A stretch of 64,000 nucleotides of DNA. Origin: Palleronia abyssalis. Lineage in GTDB: Bacteria > Pseudomonadota > Alphaproteobacteria > Rhodobacterales > Rhodobacteraceae. Shown piece by piece: positions 44,548 through 54,650 of this stretch; position 1 is the first letter of the stretch; the number at the start of each line of letters is the position of its first letter. Location of the stretch: contig NZ_ONZF01000008.1 in NCBI RefSeq assembly GCF_900302445.1, positions 1 through 64,000 on the forward strand. The letters are read 5' to 3'. The notes beneath the pieces are model-generated. The model did not search any database, was not told the DNA's origin, and saw nothing but the letters and a program-made list of their open reading frames with translations. The translations under genes and the position numbers were made by a program.

Positions 44548-45768
44548 TTACCGGATCAGCCCGACCATGATATCGGCGACATTCGTTCCCGTAGGCCCCG
44601 TCATCAGCAGGTCGCTTGACGCCTTCAGGGCCGGGTAGGAATCGTTCCGGGCAAGCGAATTCGCGGCATTGATCCCGGCGGCAGCCATGCGGTCCAGGCT
44701 ACCCCGGTCGACCACGGCGCCGGCCGCATCCGTCGGGCCGTCGCGACCGTCCGTTCCCCCGCTGAGGAAGACCCAGTCGCGATCAAGGCGCGCCAGTCCC
44801 ACCGCAACCCGCAAGGCCAGTTCCTGATTGCGCCCGCCTGACCCGTTCCCCGTGACACGCACCGTTGGCTCACCCCCGGCGACAAGGGCGAACGGCCCCC
44901 TCACCCCGGCCATCACCTCCACGATACGGTCGGCAACGTCCGCGACATCGCCATCCGTCCAACCAGACCAGCGCCGGACGGGCCAACCGGTCAACGCGTC
45001 CTCGGCCGCGAGGATCGACGCCTCGTTGCCCCCGACGATCACGTTTCGCGCGACTCCCGGAGCCACGGGCCGAGCCTGTTCGATGGCGTGGCGCACCGAC
45101 GGGGGAGCCGATTGCCAAAGCGCCAGATCTTCGAGAATCCGGCGTGCTTCCAAAGGGTCGGGCGCAATCTTGGCCGTGGGTCCGGATGCCACGATACGCG
45201 GGGCATCGCCCGGAACGTCCGACAGGATCAATGCCACGAGCCTGCCATTTGCCGCCCGCGCCAAGCCGCCCGCTTTCAGGCGAGAGATCGCGCCGCGAAC
45301 CACGTTCATGCGATGAATATCCGCACCGGCCTTCAGCAGAAGCTCGTTCACCTGCCGAAGCTCGGCCAGGTCGATCCCCTCGATTGGCGCTTCTGCCAAG
45401 GCCGATCCCCCGCCCGACACCAGGCACAGGATCGGGCCGGTCGCCCGCGTCGCGCTGCGCAACAGCGCCGTGCCCCCGGCAATCGATCCAGCGTCTGGAA
45501 CGGGATGCCCGCCCACAATCACCTCGATCCCCGGGATCGCACCGACCGAGGGTGCGACCGCGACGCCGCCTGCGATCTTGGCGCCCAGCAGATCGACGGC
45601 CGTGCGGGCCATCGGAAGGGCGGACTTGCCCAAGGCCAGGACCGTCACGCCAGGCGCATCCAACAGGTCCGCCACGTCGTCCATACCACGCCGGACCGCC
45701 GCCTCGGGGTCCGCGCGCGTCACTGCGGCCCAGAAGGCCCGTCGTGCCGTATCCCTTAGATCGTCCAT
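44548..45768 (-). CDS. glycerate 2-kinase (GckA/TtuD, MOFRL family)
   Basis: It phosphorylates D-glycerate to 2-phosphoglycerate, feeding it to glycolysis. The 406-residue protein has the GckA domain (about 15-250; [10 protein letters not shown] is the Gly-rich loop) and the C-terminal MOFRL domain with GGRNQELAL and [16 protein letters not shown]. The start at ATG 45768 ([12 protein letters not shown]) fits. Older annotations call such proteins hydroxypyruvate reductase. It diverges from folD. Confidence 0.9.
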   Translation of the reverse strand: MDDLRDTARRAFWAAVTRADPEAAVRRGMDDVADLLDAPGVTVLALGKSALPMARTAVDLLGAKIAGGVAVAPSVGAIPGIEVIVGGHPVPDAGSIAGGTALLRSATRATGPILCLVSGGGSALAEAPIEGIDLAELRQVNELLLKAGADIHRMNVVRGAISRLKAGGLARAANGRLVALILSDVPGDAPRIVASGPTAKIAPDPLEARRILEDLALWQSAPPSVRHAIEQARPVAPGVARNVIVGGNEASILAAEDALTGWPVRRWSGWTDGDVADVADRIVEVMAGVRGPFALVAGGEPTVRVTGNGSGGRNQELALRVAVGLARLDRDWVFLSGGTDGRDGPTDAAGAVVDRGSLDRMAAAGINAANSLARNDSYPALKASSDLLMTGPTGTNVADIMVGLIR

Positions 45769-45960
45769 CGTTCCGGCCCCCGCGCCGCACAAGAGGTGCC
45801 GACCGTCGCAAACAGTCCGCATGGTTTGCATAGCCCATGCGATCAGTCGCGCGAAGGCCGGCGCGGCACTCTGGTCGTTGTCGGCGCGACGGGATATGGA
45901 CTTGAAAGCAGCGGGATGACCCGGACAGGTCCGGGCCCCCGACGGGATAAAGGGGGGCGC

Positions 45961-46851
45961 ATGACGGCGACCATCATCGACGGCAAGGCTTTCGCCGCGA
46001 CTATCCGGGAAAAGGTCGCGGGACACGTCGCCCGCTTGAAGTCCGAGGCGGACCTGACCCCCGGTCTGGCCGTCGTCCTGGTCGGAGAAGACCCCGCCAG
46101 CCAGGTCTACGTCCGTTCGAAAGGGCGGCTGACAGGCGAGGCGGGGATGAAGTCTTTCCAGCACAGCTTGCCCGCCGACACGCCACAAGCCGACCTGGTG
46201 GACCTGGTCGACCGGTTGAACCGCGATCCCCAGGTCCACGGGATCCTCGTTCAGCTTCCTCTGCCCGCTTACATGGATTCCGAGGCCGTCATCAACGCCA
46301 TCGCGCCAGAGAAGGACGTGGACGGCTTCCATATCTCGAATGTGGGCCTTCTGGGCACGGGGCAGAGCGCGATGGTCCCCTGCACGCCGCTGGGTTGCCT
46401 GATGATGCTGCGCGCTCATCACGGATCGCTCAGCGGGATGAATGCGGTGGTCGTCGGACGCTCGAACATCGTGGGCAAGCCGATGGCGCAGCTTCTTCTG
46501 GGCGAAAGCTGCACCGTGACGATCGCGCATTCCCGGACCAGGGATTTGCCCGCCGTGGTACGCCAGGCCGATATCGTGGTGGCGGCCGTGGGGCAGCCAA
46601 AGATGGTGCAGGGCGACTGGATCAAGCCCGGCGCCACGGTCATCGACGTGGGCATCAACCGGGTGCCGAATGGCGAGAAGACGCGTCTTGTGGGCGATGT
46701 CGATTTCGACGCGGCGGTTCAGGTCGCGGGCGCGATTACCCCGGTGCCCGGCGGTGTCGGGCCCATGACCATTGCCTGTCTGCTTGCGAACACGGTCACG
46801 GCCTGCTGCAAGATGAACGGGATCGACCCGCCCGAGGATCTGACGGCCTGA
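45961..46851 (+). CDS. folD: bifunctional methylene-THF dehydrogenase / methenyl-THF cyclohydrolase
   Basis: It interconverts methylene- and formyl-tetrahydrofolate in C1 metabolism. The 296-residue protein has catalytic VYVRSKGR with the key Lys (about 56), [17 protein letters not shown] and the NAD(P) site, then the tail [17 protein letters not shown] ribosome site precedes the ATG. It lies 13 bp before the formate dehydrogenase genes, consistent with oxidation of C1 units to formate and CO2. Confidence 0.95.
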   Translation: MTATIIDGKAFAATIREKVAGHVARLKSEADLTPGLAVVLVGEDPASQVYVRSKGRLTGEAGMKSFQHSLPADTPQADLVDLVDRLNRDPQVHGILVQLPLPAYMDSEAVINAIAPEKDVDGFHISNVGLLGTGQSAMVPCTPLGCLMMLRAHHGSLSGMNAVVVGRSNIVGKPMAQLLLGESCTVTIAHSRTRDLPAVVRQADIVVAAVGQPKMVQGDWIKPGATVIDVGINRVPNGEKTRLVGDVDFDAAVQVAGAITPVPGGVGPMTIACLLANTVTACCKMNGIDPPEDLTA

Positions 46852-46864
46852 GGGAGTCTGCGCG

Positions 46865-48544
46865 ATGAACGAACTGCCCCCGAACCTGTCCCGCCCCGGA
46901 CGCTCTCCGGCCCGGACCAAGGGGCGGATGCTGGACGACGCGGCCCTTGCCGAAGTCCGCGCTTTGATCGCCGAAGTGCCGCGACGGGATCGCCTGATTG
47001 AGTATCTCCACGCGATCCAGGATACGCACCGGCATCTGTCGGCGCCCCATCTGCGAGCGTTGGCACATCTTCTGCGGATCGGGCAGGCGGAAGTCTACGA
47101 GGTCGCGACCTTCTACGACCATTTCGACGTGGTGAAGGAGGGGGAGGTGCCACCCCCAGCGCTGACGATCCGCATCTGCGACGGCATTGCATGCATGCTG
47201 GCCGGGGCCGAACGGTTGGTCGCCGAGATGGAGGCTGGAGTGGACCCCTCAGCCATTCGCATCCAGCGCGCACCTTGCATGGGCGGCTGCGACGTGGCCC
47301 CCGCCGCCCGCGTCGGCGACCGCGAAGTCGGTCACGCCGACCGCGACCGGCTGATGGCATTGGTCACCGCCGAAGACACCGGCCCCGCACGTCCCGACTA
47401 TCGCGACCTCGCGGCCTACCGCGCTGAAGGTGGGTACGTTCAACTGGACCGGATTCGAAACGGGACGCTGACCGTCGAAGGCGTGATCGCAGAGCTGAAG
47501 GATTCCTGTTTGCGCGGCCTTGGTGGCGCCGGGTTCGTGACAGGCAAGAAGTGGGAACTGGTACGCCAGAACCCGGGGCCCAGGCTGATGACCGTCAACG
47601 CCGACGAGGGAGAGCCGGGGACTTTCAAGGACCGCTACCATATGGAGCGGAACCCGCACGCCATGCTGGAAGGCGCCCTGATCGGCGCCCACTGCGTCGA
47701 GGCCGAGCGCATCTATATCTATATGCGCGCCGAATACCCCGCCGCGACCGAGATCGTGCGTCGGGAGATCCGCGCGCTGGAGGAAGCGCGCCTGATCGAC
47801 CCCGGGTATATCGAGCTTCGGCGCGGGGCAGGCGCGTATATCTGCGGCGAGGAATCCGCGATGGTGGAATCCATCGAAGGCAACCGGGGCTTGCCGCGCC
47901 TGCGCCCCCCGTTCATCGGTCAGGTGGGCCTGTTCGGGCGGCCGACGCTGAACAACAATGTCGAGACGCTGTATTGGGTGCCCAAGATCCTGGAAAAAGG
48001 GATCGACTGGTTCCGCGATCTGGGTAAGCCGGATTACCCAGGGCTGCGGTCCTGGTCCGTCTCGGGGCGGGTGCGCAATCCGGGGGTCGTGCAGGCGCCC
48101 GCAGGCTCGACCGCAAACGAGCTGATCGAAGCCTGCGGCGGGATGGCCGACGGGCGCAGCTTCAAGGCCTTTCTGCCGGGGGGAGCATCGGGGGGGCTGC
48201 TACCGGCGGACAGAGGCGACGTCCCGCTGGACTTCGGTGGTGCGCTGGCCAAGCTTGACGCTTTCGTCGGATCGCACGCCGTCGTCATCTTCAGCGACGT
48301 GGACAACATGAAGGACGTGGTGCTGAACCTGATCGACTTCTTCACCCACGAATCCTGCGGTCAATGCACCCCCTGCCGGGGCGGAACGCAGAAAATGGCG
48401 CAGCTTCTGCGGCGTGATCATTTGGACGAGGATGCGATCCGTGACCTGGAACAGGTGATGCGAGACGCGTCGATCTGCGGGCTGGGGCAGGCCGCGCCCA
48501 ATCCGGTGAACCATCTTCTGACCTATTTCCGGGGGGATCTGTGA
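46865..48544 (+). CDS. NAD-dependent formate dehydrogenase beta subunit (NuoE-NuoF fusion)
   Basis: The diaphorase part of a soluble Mo/W formate dehydrogenase. It contains a NuoE-like 2Fe-2S thioredoxin domain (about 20-165; CDGIAC and CMGGC) joined to a NuoF-like domain (about 190-550) that binds FMN and NADH (GLGGAGFVTGKKW, DEGEPGTFKD, GAGAYICGEES) and a 4Fe-4S cluster (CGQCTPCR). The 559 residues match Fdh1B of Methylorubrum extorquens in size and fusion. It is upstream of the alpha subunit by overlap (TGATG). Confidence 0.9.
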   Translation: MNELPPNLSRPGRSPARTKGRMLDDAALAEVRALIAEVPRRDRLIEYLHAIQDTHRHLSAPHLRALAHLLRIGQAEVYEVATFYDHFDVVKEGEVPPPALTIRICDGIACMLAGAERLVAEMEAGVDPSAIRIQRAPCMGGCDVAPAARVGDREVGHADRDRLMALVTAEDTGPARPDYRDLAAYRAEGGYVQLDRIRNGTLTVEGVIAELKDSCLRGLGGAGFVTGKKWELVRQNPGPRLMTVNADEGEPGTFKDRYHMERNPHAMLEGALIGAHCVEAERIYIYMRAEYPAATEIVRREIRALEEARLIDPGYIELRRGAGAYICGEESAMVESIEGNRGLPRLRPPFIGQVGLFGRPTLNNNVETLYWVPKILEKGIDWFRDLGKPDYPGLRSWSVSGRVRNPGVVQAPAGSTANELIEACGGMADGRSFKAFLPGGASGGLLPADRGDVPLDFGGALAKLDAFVGSHAVVIFSDVDNMKDVVLNLIDFFTHESCGQCTPCRGGTQKMAQLLRRDHLDEDAIRDLEQVMRDASICGLGQAAPNPVNHLLTYFRGDL

Positions 48545-51327
48545 TGTCGGGCCCGATCAGGATCACGCTCGACGGGGTCGAGGTAGAAGCACAGCCGGGC
48601 GACACGATCTGGCAGGTCGCCCACCGGTCCGGCACGACGATCCCGCATCTGTGCTGGCGCAACGAACCAGGCTACCGCGCTGACGGCAATTGCCGGGCCT
48701 GCATGGTCGAGGTCGAGGGGGAGCGTGTGCTGGCCGCCTCCTGCGCGCGGGACGTGCAGGACGGCATGGTTGTCCACACCGCAACCGACCGCGCCCGCAA
48801 GTCGCGCGAGATGGTGTTCGAGATGCTGGGCGCCGACATGCCCGACCCCTCGGCCAGCGCGGACGGCGACGCGCCGTTCTGGACCTGGGCGCGGGACATG
48901 GGGATCGCGGATCGCGTCACGGGCGACCGCCTGCCCTCGAAATTCGCAGGCGAGATGCCCGAGCACGACGCGACGAACCCGGCCATCGCGGTGAATCTCG
49001 ACACCTGCATCGCCTGCAACCTATGCGTCCGCGCCTGCCGCGAAGTACAGGTGAACGACGTGATGGGTATGGCCGACCGGGGGCACCACACCATCCCGGT
49101 CTTCGACCTGCACGATCCGATGGGTCATTCGACCTGCGTGACCTGCGGCGAATGCGTCCAGGCCTGTCCTACCGGCGCGCTGATGGAAAAGACGCTGCTG
49201 GACGACGCCAACCGCACCCGCGCCGTGCCGGAACAGGCGCTGGAAACGGTGAAAAGCGTCTGTCCCTTCTGCGGTGTCGGGTGCCAGACCGAGGTGTCGG
49301 TCGCCGATGGCAGGATCGTCCGGGTGGACGGCGCGAACGGCCCCGCGAACGAGAACCGACTGTGTGTGAAGGGGCGCTTCGGCTATGATTACGCGATGTC
49401 GCCCCGGCGTCTGACCAAGCCGCTGATCCGTCGCGACGACGCCCCGAAGTCGGCGCAGGTCGATTTCGACGGCAACCCGATGGAGGTATTCCGCGAGGCC
49501 ACGTGGGACGAGGCGATGGAGCGTGCCGCCCATGGCCTGACCACCGTGCGGGATACGAACGGCGGCGGGGCCATCGCCGGCTTCGGCTCTGCCAAGGGGT
49601 CCAATGAGGAGGCCTACCTGTTCCAGAAGCTGATCCGCGCGGGCTTCGGAACGAACAATGTCGACCACTGCACGCGGCTGTGCCACGCGTCCTCGGTCTC
49701 GGCGTTGCTGGAAGGCGTGGGCTCGGGCGCGGTCAGCGCGCCGTTCATGGATGCGCACAAGGCCGATTGCGTGATCGTCATCGGCGCGCGCCCCACGGTG
49801 AACCATCCCGTGGCGGCGACCTACTTCAAGCGAGCCGCCAAGCGCGGCACCAAGTTCGTCATCTGCGATCCGCGCGGGCAGGACATGATGACCCACGCGG
49901 AACATTCCCTGCGCTTCATGCCCGGCACCGACGTCGCGCTTCTGAACGCGATGCTGCACGTGATCGTGGCCGAGAAGTTGTATGATCAGCAATACATTCA
50001 GGCCCATGTCGGCGAGTTCGAGGCACTGAAGGCCAAGGTCGCCGATTTCAGCCCCGAAGCGATGGCGGATGTCTGCGGCATCGACGCGGACACGATCCGC
50101 GAAGTTGCCCGACTTTATGCGACGTCCGAACGCTCGATGATCTTCTGGGGCATGGGGATCAGCCAGCATGTCCACGGCACCGACAACTCGCGCTGCCTGA
50201 TCGCCTTGGCCCTCATCACCGGGCATATCGGGCGCGAGGGCACGGGCCTGCACCCCCTACGCGGACAGAACAACGTCCAGGGTGCCAGCGACGCGGGGCT
50301 GATCCCCATGAGCTATCCCGACTATGCGCCGGTGACCGGCGACGCCCGCGAAACCTTCGAGGATGCGTGGGGCCGCCCTCTGGACCCCGAGAAGGGGCTG
50401 ACCGTGGTCGAGGTCGTCGACGCGATCCACGAGGGCGGCATCCGGGGCATGTATGTCATGGGCGAGAACCCGGCCATGTCCGATCCCGACCAGACCCACG
50501 CCCGCGCGGCCTTCGCCAAGCTCGACCACCTTGTGGTGCAGGACATCTTCCTGACCGAAACCGCGTGGTATGCCGACGTGATCCTGCCCGCCTCGGCCCA
50601 TGCCGAGAAGCAGGGGACCTTCACCAACACCAACCGCCAGGTCCAGATGGGTCGTCCCGCGATGGCTCTGCCGGGCGATGCGCGGCAGGATCTGAAGATC
50701 ATCATCGACCTCGGGCGGCGCTGCGGGATCGACTGGTCCTATGACGGCCCGGCCGAGGTCTTCGCCGAAATGGCGTCGCTGATGCCGTCGCTGGACGGGA
50801 TCACCTGGCACATGGTCGAGCGGGAGGGCAGCGTGACCTATCCGCTGAAGGGCGACAGCCAGGAATGGGTGATCTTCAAGGGCGGCTTCCCGACGCCGGA
50901 CGGACGCGGCAAGTTGGTCCCCGTCGATCTGCTACCCCCGGACGAAGTGCCCGATACCGATTTTCCGATGGTCCTGACCACCGGCCGCCTGCTGGAGCAT
51001 TGGCATACGGGCGCCATGACCCGGACGTCCAGCGTGCTGGATCGGCTGGAGCCCGAGGCCATCGCCGCGATGAACCTGCGCCAGATTGAGCGTATGGGCC
51101 TGACCCCGGGCCAGACCATCGCGATCGAGACGCGGCGCGGCAAGATAACCGCGACGCTGCGCGCGGACCGGGAGGTGGCCGACGACATGGTGTTCGTCCC
51201 GTTCTGCTATCGCGAGGCGGCGGCGAACATCCTGACGAACCCGCAGCTGGACCCCTACGGCAAGATCCCCGAGTTCAAGTTCTGCGCGGCGCGGGTCTCG
51301 GCCGCGGGGGCCGTGGCGGCGGAATAG
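48544..51327 (+). CDS. fdhF: NAD-dependent formate dehydrogenase alpha subunit
   Basis: The molybdopterin-containing catalytic subunit: formate + NAD to CO2 + NADH. The 927-residue protein is ordered as an N-terminal 2Fe-2S ferredoxin domain (CRACMVEVEG), two 4Fe-4S motifs (CIACNLCVRAC; CVTCGECVQAC), a Moly-Fe-S motif (CPFCGVGC), and a bis-MGD domain. The active-site residue is Cys about 380 in NVDHCTRLCH, so it is not a selenocysteine enzyme. Starts at the ATG directly after the beta-subunit stop. No fdhD or delta-subunit gene is nearby; the next gene is convergent lrgB. Confidence 0.95.
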   Translation: MSGPIRITLDGVEVEAQPGDTIWQVAHRSGTTIPHLCWRNEPGYRADGNCRACMVEVEGERVLAASCARDVQDGMVVHTATDRARKSREMVFEMLGADMPDPSASADGDAPFWTWARDMGIADRVTGDRLPSKFAGEMPEHDATNPAIAVNLDTCIACNLCVRACREVQVNDVMGMADRGHHTIPVFDLHDPMGHSTCVTCGECVQACPTGALMEKTLLDDANRTRAVPEQALETVKSVCPFCGVGCQTEVSVADGRIVRVDGANGPANENRLCVKGRFGYDYAMSPRRLTKPLIRRDDAPKSAQVDFDGNPMEVFREATWDEAMERAAHGLTTVRDTNGGGAIAGFGSAKGSNEEAYLFQKLIRAGFGTNNVDHCTRLCHASSVSALLEGVGSGAVSAPFMDAHKADCVIVIGARPTVNHPVAATYFKRAAKRGTKFVICDPRGQDMMTHAEHSLRFMPGTDVALLNAMLHVIVAEKLYDQQYIQAHVGEFEALKAKVADFSPEAMADVCGIDADTIREVARLYATSERSMIFWGMGISQHVHGTDNSRCLIALALITGHIGREGTGLHPLRGQNNVQGASDAGLIPMSYPDYAPVTGDARETFEDAWGRPLDPEKGLTVVEVVDAIHEGGIRGMYVMGENPAMSDPDQTHARAAFAKLDHLVVQDIFLTETAWYADVILPASAHAEKQGTFTNTNRQVQMGRPAMALPGDARQDLKIIIDLGRRCGIDWSYDGPAEVFAEMASLMPSLDGITWHMVEREGSVTYPLKGDSQEWVIFKGGFPTPDGRGKLVPVDLLPPDEVPDTDFPMVLTTGRLLEHWHTGAMTRTSSVLDRLEPEAIAAMNLRQIERMGLTPGQTIAIETRRGKITATLRADREVADDMVFVPFCYREAAANILTNPQLDPYGKIPEFKFCAARVSAAGAVAAE

Positions 51328-51328
51328 G

Positions 51329-52045
51329 TCAGAACAGCGAGAAGAGGAGGGGGGCCAGAACCGCGGTCAGCATCGCGTTCAGCCCCATCCCGATTCCGGC
51401 AAAGGCCCCGGCGGTAGAGTTGACGCGGAACGCATGGGCGGTCCCGATCCCGTGCGCCGCGATCCCCACGGCGAAGCCCCGCGCGCGCCAGTCGGTGAAC
51501 CCGCAGGCGTTCAGCAGCGGCGTCGCGATCACCGCGCCGATCACGCCCGTCAGGATGACCAGAACGGCGGTAAGCGAGGGCAGGCCGCCGATCTGCTCGG
51601 CCACGCCGATGGCGACGGGCGCGGTGGCGGATTTCGGGGCGATGGATAACAGCGTCTCCCCGCGAACGCCCAGGGCCCAAGCGACGCCCACCGCGGCGCC
51701 GATGGCCGTCAGGCTGCCGGCAAACAGCGCGGCCAGCATCGGCAGGAACGTCCGCCTCAACCGCCCGAGATTGGCGTGCAGCGGCATGGCCAGCGAGACG
51801 GTCGCCGGCCCCAGCATGAAATGGACGAACTGCGCGCCTTCGAAATAGCGGGCGTATGGGATGCCGGTGACCAGCAGGACGGCCCCGATCAGGATGACCG
51901 AGATCAGGACCGGGTTGGCCAAGGGATGCCGCGACCGGCCCGAAATGGCATCCGCAGCCAGATATGCCACCAGCGTCAGGGTTAGCCACAATAGCGGCTC
52001 CTGCGCGAGGTAGGACCAGAGGGCGGCGGCGTTATTCATCCGCAT
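51329..52045 (-). CDS. LrgB/CidB family membrane protein
   Basis: A 238-residue, about seven-helix protein with the family block SIAPKSATAPVAIGVAEQIGGLPSLTAVLVILTGVIGA and GIGTAHAFR. In Gram-positives LrgAB/CidAB control murein hydrolase export; in other bacteria similar pairs transport small organic acids such as pyruvate. Start 52045 or 52039. It overlaps the LrgA gene and ends 2 bp from the convergent fdhF. Confidence 0.88.
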   Translation of the reverse strand: MRMNNAAALWSYLAQEPLLWLTLTLVAYLAADAISGRSRHPLANPVLISVILIGAVLLVTGIPYARYFEGAQFVHFMLGPATVSLAMPLHANLGRLRRTFLPMLAALFAGSLTAIGAAVGVAWALGVRGETLLSIAPKSATAPVAIGVAEQIGGLPSLTAVLVILTGVIGAVIATPLLNACGFTDWRARGFAVGIAAHGIGTAHAFRVNSTAGAFAGIGMGLNAMLTAVLAPLLFSLF

Positions 52046-52388
52046 CGGCCCCGGTTAGGCGGGCCACGGCGCGGAACGCGATGACCCCGGCCAGGATCGC
52101 GGCCCCCGTGCTGACGGTCAGCGCGGCGATCAGCGCCGGGCCGTTCCGCCCGAACGTATCGAGATGCGCGATCACGCCGACACCTGCGGGCACGAACAGC
52201 AAGGACAGGTTTCCCAGGATCGTGTCGGTCGTCGCCTGCATAGTCTCGCGCAGGCGGGGTCGCAGGGTCAGCGTCAGGAACAGCGCGGCCAGACCGATCA
52301 CGGGGCCCGGAACCGGCAGGCCCAGCCCCCGGGCCAGCGTTTCGCCCCCAAGCTGGAAGGCCAGCAGGATGGCAAGCGCGCGGATCAC
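52032..52388 (-). CDS. LrgA/CidA family membrane protein
   Basis: A 118-residue holin-like protein with four helices and the block GLPVPGPVIGLAALFLTL, LLFVPAGVGVIAHL, typical of CidA/LrgA. The GTG start at 52388 overlaps the upstream aldolase stop (GTGA). The partner of LrgB. Confidence 0.82.
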   Translation of the reverse strand: MIRALAILLAFQLGGETLARGLGLPVPGPVIGLAALFLTLTLRPRLRETMQATTDTILGNLSLLFVPAGVGVIAHLDTFGRNGPALIAALTVSTGAAILAGVIAFRAVARLTGADADE

Positions 52389-53041
52389 GGCAGACGCCTG
52401 AGGCCGTAATCCTCGAACGCGGCCAGCGTTTCCTCGATCTCGGCATCTGACAGAATATGGGGCGCGCCTGCCATCCGCGACAGGATATAGGTGCGGGCCA
52501 AGTGCTCCAGCTCTTCCATCCGCCAGAGCGCCCGTTCGATGGTTTCTCCGGTGGTGGTCGCGCCGTGATTGGCCATCAGGCAGCCCTGCCGCCCTTCCAT
52601 CGCGGCGACGACGGCGTCGGACAGCGCCTGCGTCCCGAACCGGGCATAATCGGCGACACGGACGTCCGGGCCCCCGAACGCGGCGATCATGTAGTGACAC
52701 GCGGGGATCGGCGCGCGGGTCATGGCTTGCGCGGTGGCATGGGCGGGATGCGCGTGGAAGACGGACTGGATGCCGGGCTTGGCGTTGAACAGGGCCTGGT
52801 GGAAATGCCACTCGGTCGAGGGTTTGCGCCCGCTTGGATCGGGGCTGCCGTCCAGCGGGATCGCCACCAGCATGTTTGGCGTCATGATGTCATAGGGCGT
52901 CCCCGATGGCGTAATCACCATGGTACTGCCCGCCCGGAACGAGGCATTGCCGGACGTCCCCTGGTTCAGGCCCTTTGCCTCCATCGCACGGCAGGCGTCG
53001 ATCAGGGCCTGCCGGGCTTCGTTCGTGTCGTCGTAGGTCAT
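52385..53041 (-). CDS. class II aldolase/adducin family protein (FucA-like)
   Basis: A 218-residue zinc-dependent aldolase of the L-fuculose-phosphate aldolase type. It shows GTSGNASFR, SGTPYD, the catalytic Glu in STEWHFH, the zinc His pair VFHAHPAHATA, and a later His in MANHGATT. The substrate is not fixed. It is coupled to matB upstream and lrgA downstream. Confidence 0.88.
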   Translation of the reverse strand: MTYDDTNEARQALIDACRAMEAKGLNQGTSGNASFRAGSTMVITPSGTPYDIMTPNMLVAIPLDGSPDPSGRKPSTEWHFHQALFNAKPGIQSVFHAHPAHATAQAMTRAPIPACHYMIAAFGGPDVRVADYARFGTQALSDAVVAAMEGRQGCLMANHGATTTGETIERALWRMEELEHLARTYILSRMAGAPHILSDAEIEETLAAFEDYGLRRLP

Positions 53042-54519
53042 GCAAAACTGTCCTTGTAGCGGTCGCGCAGGTCGGCCTTCTGGACCTTTCCCATCGTGTT
53101 GCGCGGCAGGGCGTCCACCGTGACGAAGCGCTTGGGCCGCTTGTAATCGGCCAGTTGCTGGGACACCGCGGCCTTCACGACATCCATGTCCGGGGTGCCG
53201 GTCAGGATGGCGACGACCCCCTCGCCGAAATCGGGATGGGGCACGCCGATCACGGCGCTTTCGCCCACGCCCGGCACGGCATCCAGCACGTCCTCGACCT
53301 CCTTGGGATAGACGTTGAACCCGCCCGAGATCACCAGATCCTTCTGCCGTCCGACGATGGTCAGATAACCGTCCGCGTCCAACTGGCCCAGATCGCCGGT
53401 GGTGAACCAGCCGTCGCCCGCCAGTTCCTCGGCGGTCTTGTCGGGCATCTGCCAGTAGCCCTTGAAGACATTCGGCCCGCGCACCTCGACCATGCCGATC
53501 TTGCCTTCCGCAACTTCCGCGCCGTTTTCGGTCACCCGAATCTCGACCCCCGGCAGGGGGTGGCCCACGGTCCCGGCGCGCCGTTCGCCGTCATAGGGGT
53601 TCGACGCGTTCATGCCCGTTTCGGTCATACCATAGCGTTCGAGGATCCGGTGGCCTGTCCGGGCTTCGAACGCGCGATGTGTCTCGGCCAGAAGCGGGGC
53701 CGAGCCCGAGACGAACAGCCTCATGTCCCGGGTGGCGTCCGTGGTGAACCGGTCGTCGGCCAGAAGGCGGGTATAGAAGGTCGGCACGCCCATCATCGTG
53801 GTGGACCGGGGCAGGGCGTCCAGCACCGCGTCGACATCGAATTTCGACAGAAAGATCATCCCGGCGCCCGACAGAAGCGTGGTGTTGATCGCGACGAACA
53901 GGCCGTGGGCGTGAAAGATCGGCAGGGCGTGGATCAGCGTGTCATCGGCCGTGATGCGCCACGCCTGGACAAGGGCCTGTGCATTGGACAACAGGTTCTG
54001 CTGCGTCAGCATCGCCCCCTTGGAGCGTCCAGTCGTACCGCTGGTGTACAGGAAGGCCGCCAGATCGTCCGGCGCCCGATCCACCGGATCAAGCTGCGTG
54101 GGCTTGCCCTGCATCGCGTCGGCAAAACTGCCAGTGCCACTTTCGGCGAGTGTCAGGACGGGCGGTCCCAAGGCCTCGACCTCGGCCGCCGAAGCGGGAT
54201 CGCACAGGATCAGCGACGGCGTGGCATCGCCAACGAAATAGGCAACCTCAGGGGTTGTGTAGGCCGTGTTGAGCGGGACGAACACGATGCCGCGCGCGAT
54301 GCAGGCGGCATAGATCGCCAGCGCCTCGACCGATTTCGCGACCTGCACGACCAGCCTGTCCCCCGGCGTCAGTCCCGCCGCGTCCAACGCATGTGCCGCA
54401 CGCCCGGCCATATTGAGATAGGCGTCATACGTCACTGTCTCATGACGGGGCCGCTGGGCGAACCGCGCAGAGCGATTGCGATGCGGGGCGATCAGGGCGT
54501 CGAAAAGTGGGTTGGTCAT
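53038..54519 (-). CDS. matB: malonyl-CoA synthetase
   Basis: It activates malonate with ATP and CoA to malonyl-CoA. The 493-residue acyl-adenylate enzyme has the P-loop LYTSGTTGRSKGA, HALPIFHAHGLF, GYGMTETG-like ERYGMTETGMN, and TTGDLGQLDADGYL, with a C-terminal catalytic Lys in NTMGKVQK. The overall pattern fits the MatB branch. It is the first gene of a four-gene unit matB, class II aldolase, lrgA, lrgB. No decarboxylase lies in the window. Confidence 0.9.
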   Translation of the reverse strand: MTNPLFDALIAPHRNRSARFAQRPRHETVTYDAYLNMAGRAAHALDAAGLTPGDRLVVQVAKSVEALAIYAACIARGIVFVPLNTAYTTPEVAYFVGDATPSLILCDPASAAEVEALGPPVLTLAESGTGSFADAMQGKPTQLDPVDRAPDDLAAFLYTSGTTGRSKGAMLTQQNLLSNAQALVQAWRITADDTLIHALPIFHAHGLFVAINTTLLSGAGMIFLSKFDVDAVLDALPRSTTMMGVPTFYTRLLADDRFTTDATRDMRLFVSGSAPLLAETHRAFEARTGHRILERYGMTETGMNASNPYDGERRAGTVGHPLPGVEIRVTENGAEVAEGKIGMVEVRGPNVFKGYWQMPDKTAEELAGDGWFTTGDLGQLDADGYLTIVGRQKDLVISGGFNVYPKEVEDVLDAVPGVGESAVIGVPHPDFGEGVVAILTGTPDMDVVKAAVSQQLADYKRPKRFVTVDALPRNTMGKVQKADLRDRYKDSFA

Positions 54520-54610
54520 CTATGCCTCGGGTCTTTGTCCGCCGAGTCCTAGCGCAGGGGTCTGCGACTTGACAGACCGTGGTCGATCACGCTCCCTTCC
54601 ATTGTGCAGG

Positions 54611-54629
54611 TGCAGCATTAGATACTGCA
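54611..54629. promoter_or_regulatory. dyad upstream of a small helical protein gene
   Basis: TGCAG (54611-54615) and CTGCA (54625-54629) form perfect 5-bp arms around CATTAGATA, ending 21 bp before ATG 54651. Next to it AAAAGGAG is the ribosome site. Inverted CTGC/GCAG arms recall binding sites used near phasin genes, but spacing differs. A candidate operator. Confidence 0.35.
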
Positions 54630-54650
54630 TCAGCGAAAAGGAGTTCTTTG

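Noticed and set aside
49672-49690. Possible selenocysteine codon in formate dehydrogenase, suggested by nearby selD
   Set aside because: The active-site codon is TGC (Cys about 380); no in-frame TGA occurs there.
49021-50253. 410-codon open frame on the minus strand
   Set aside because: Antisense to the formate dehydrogenase alpha subunit, which has all its cluster and active-site motifs.
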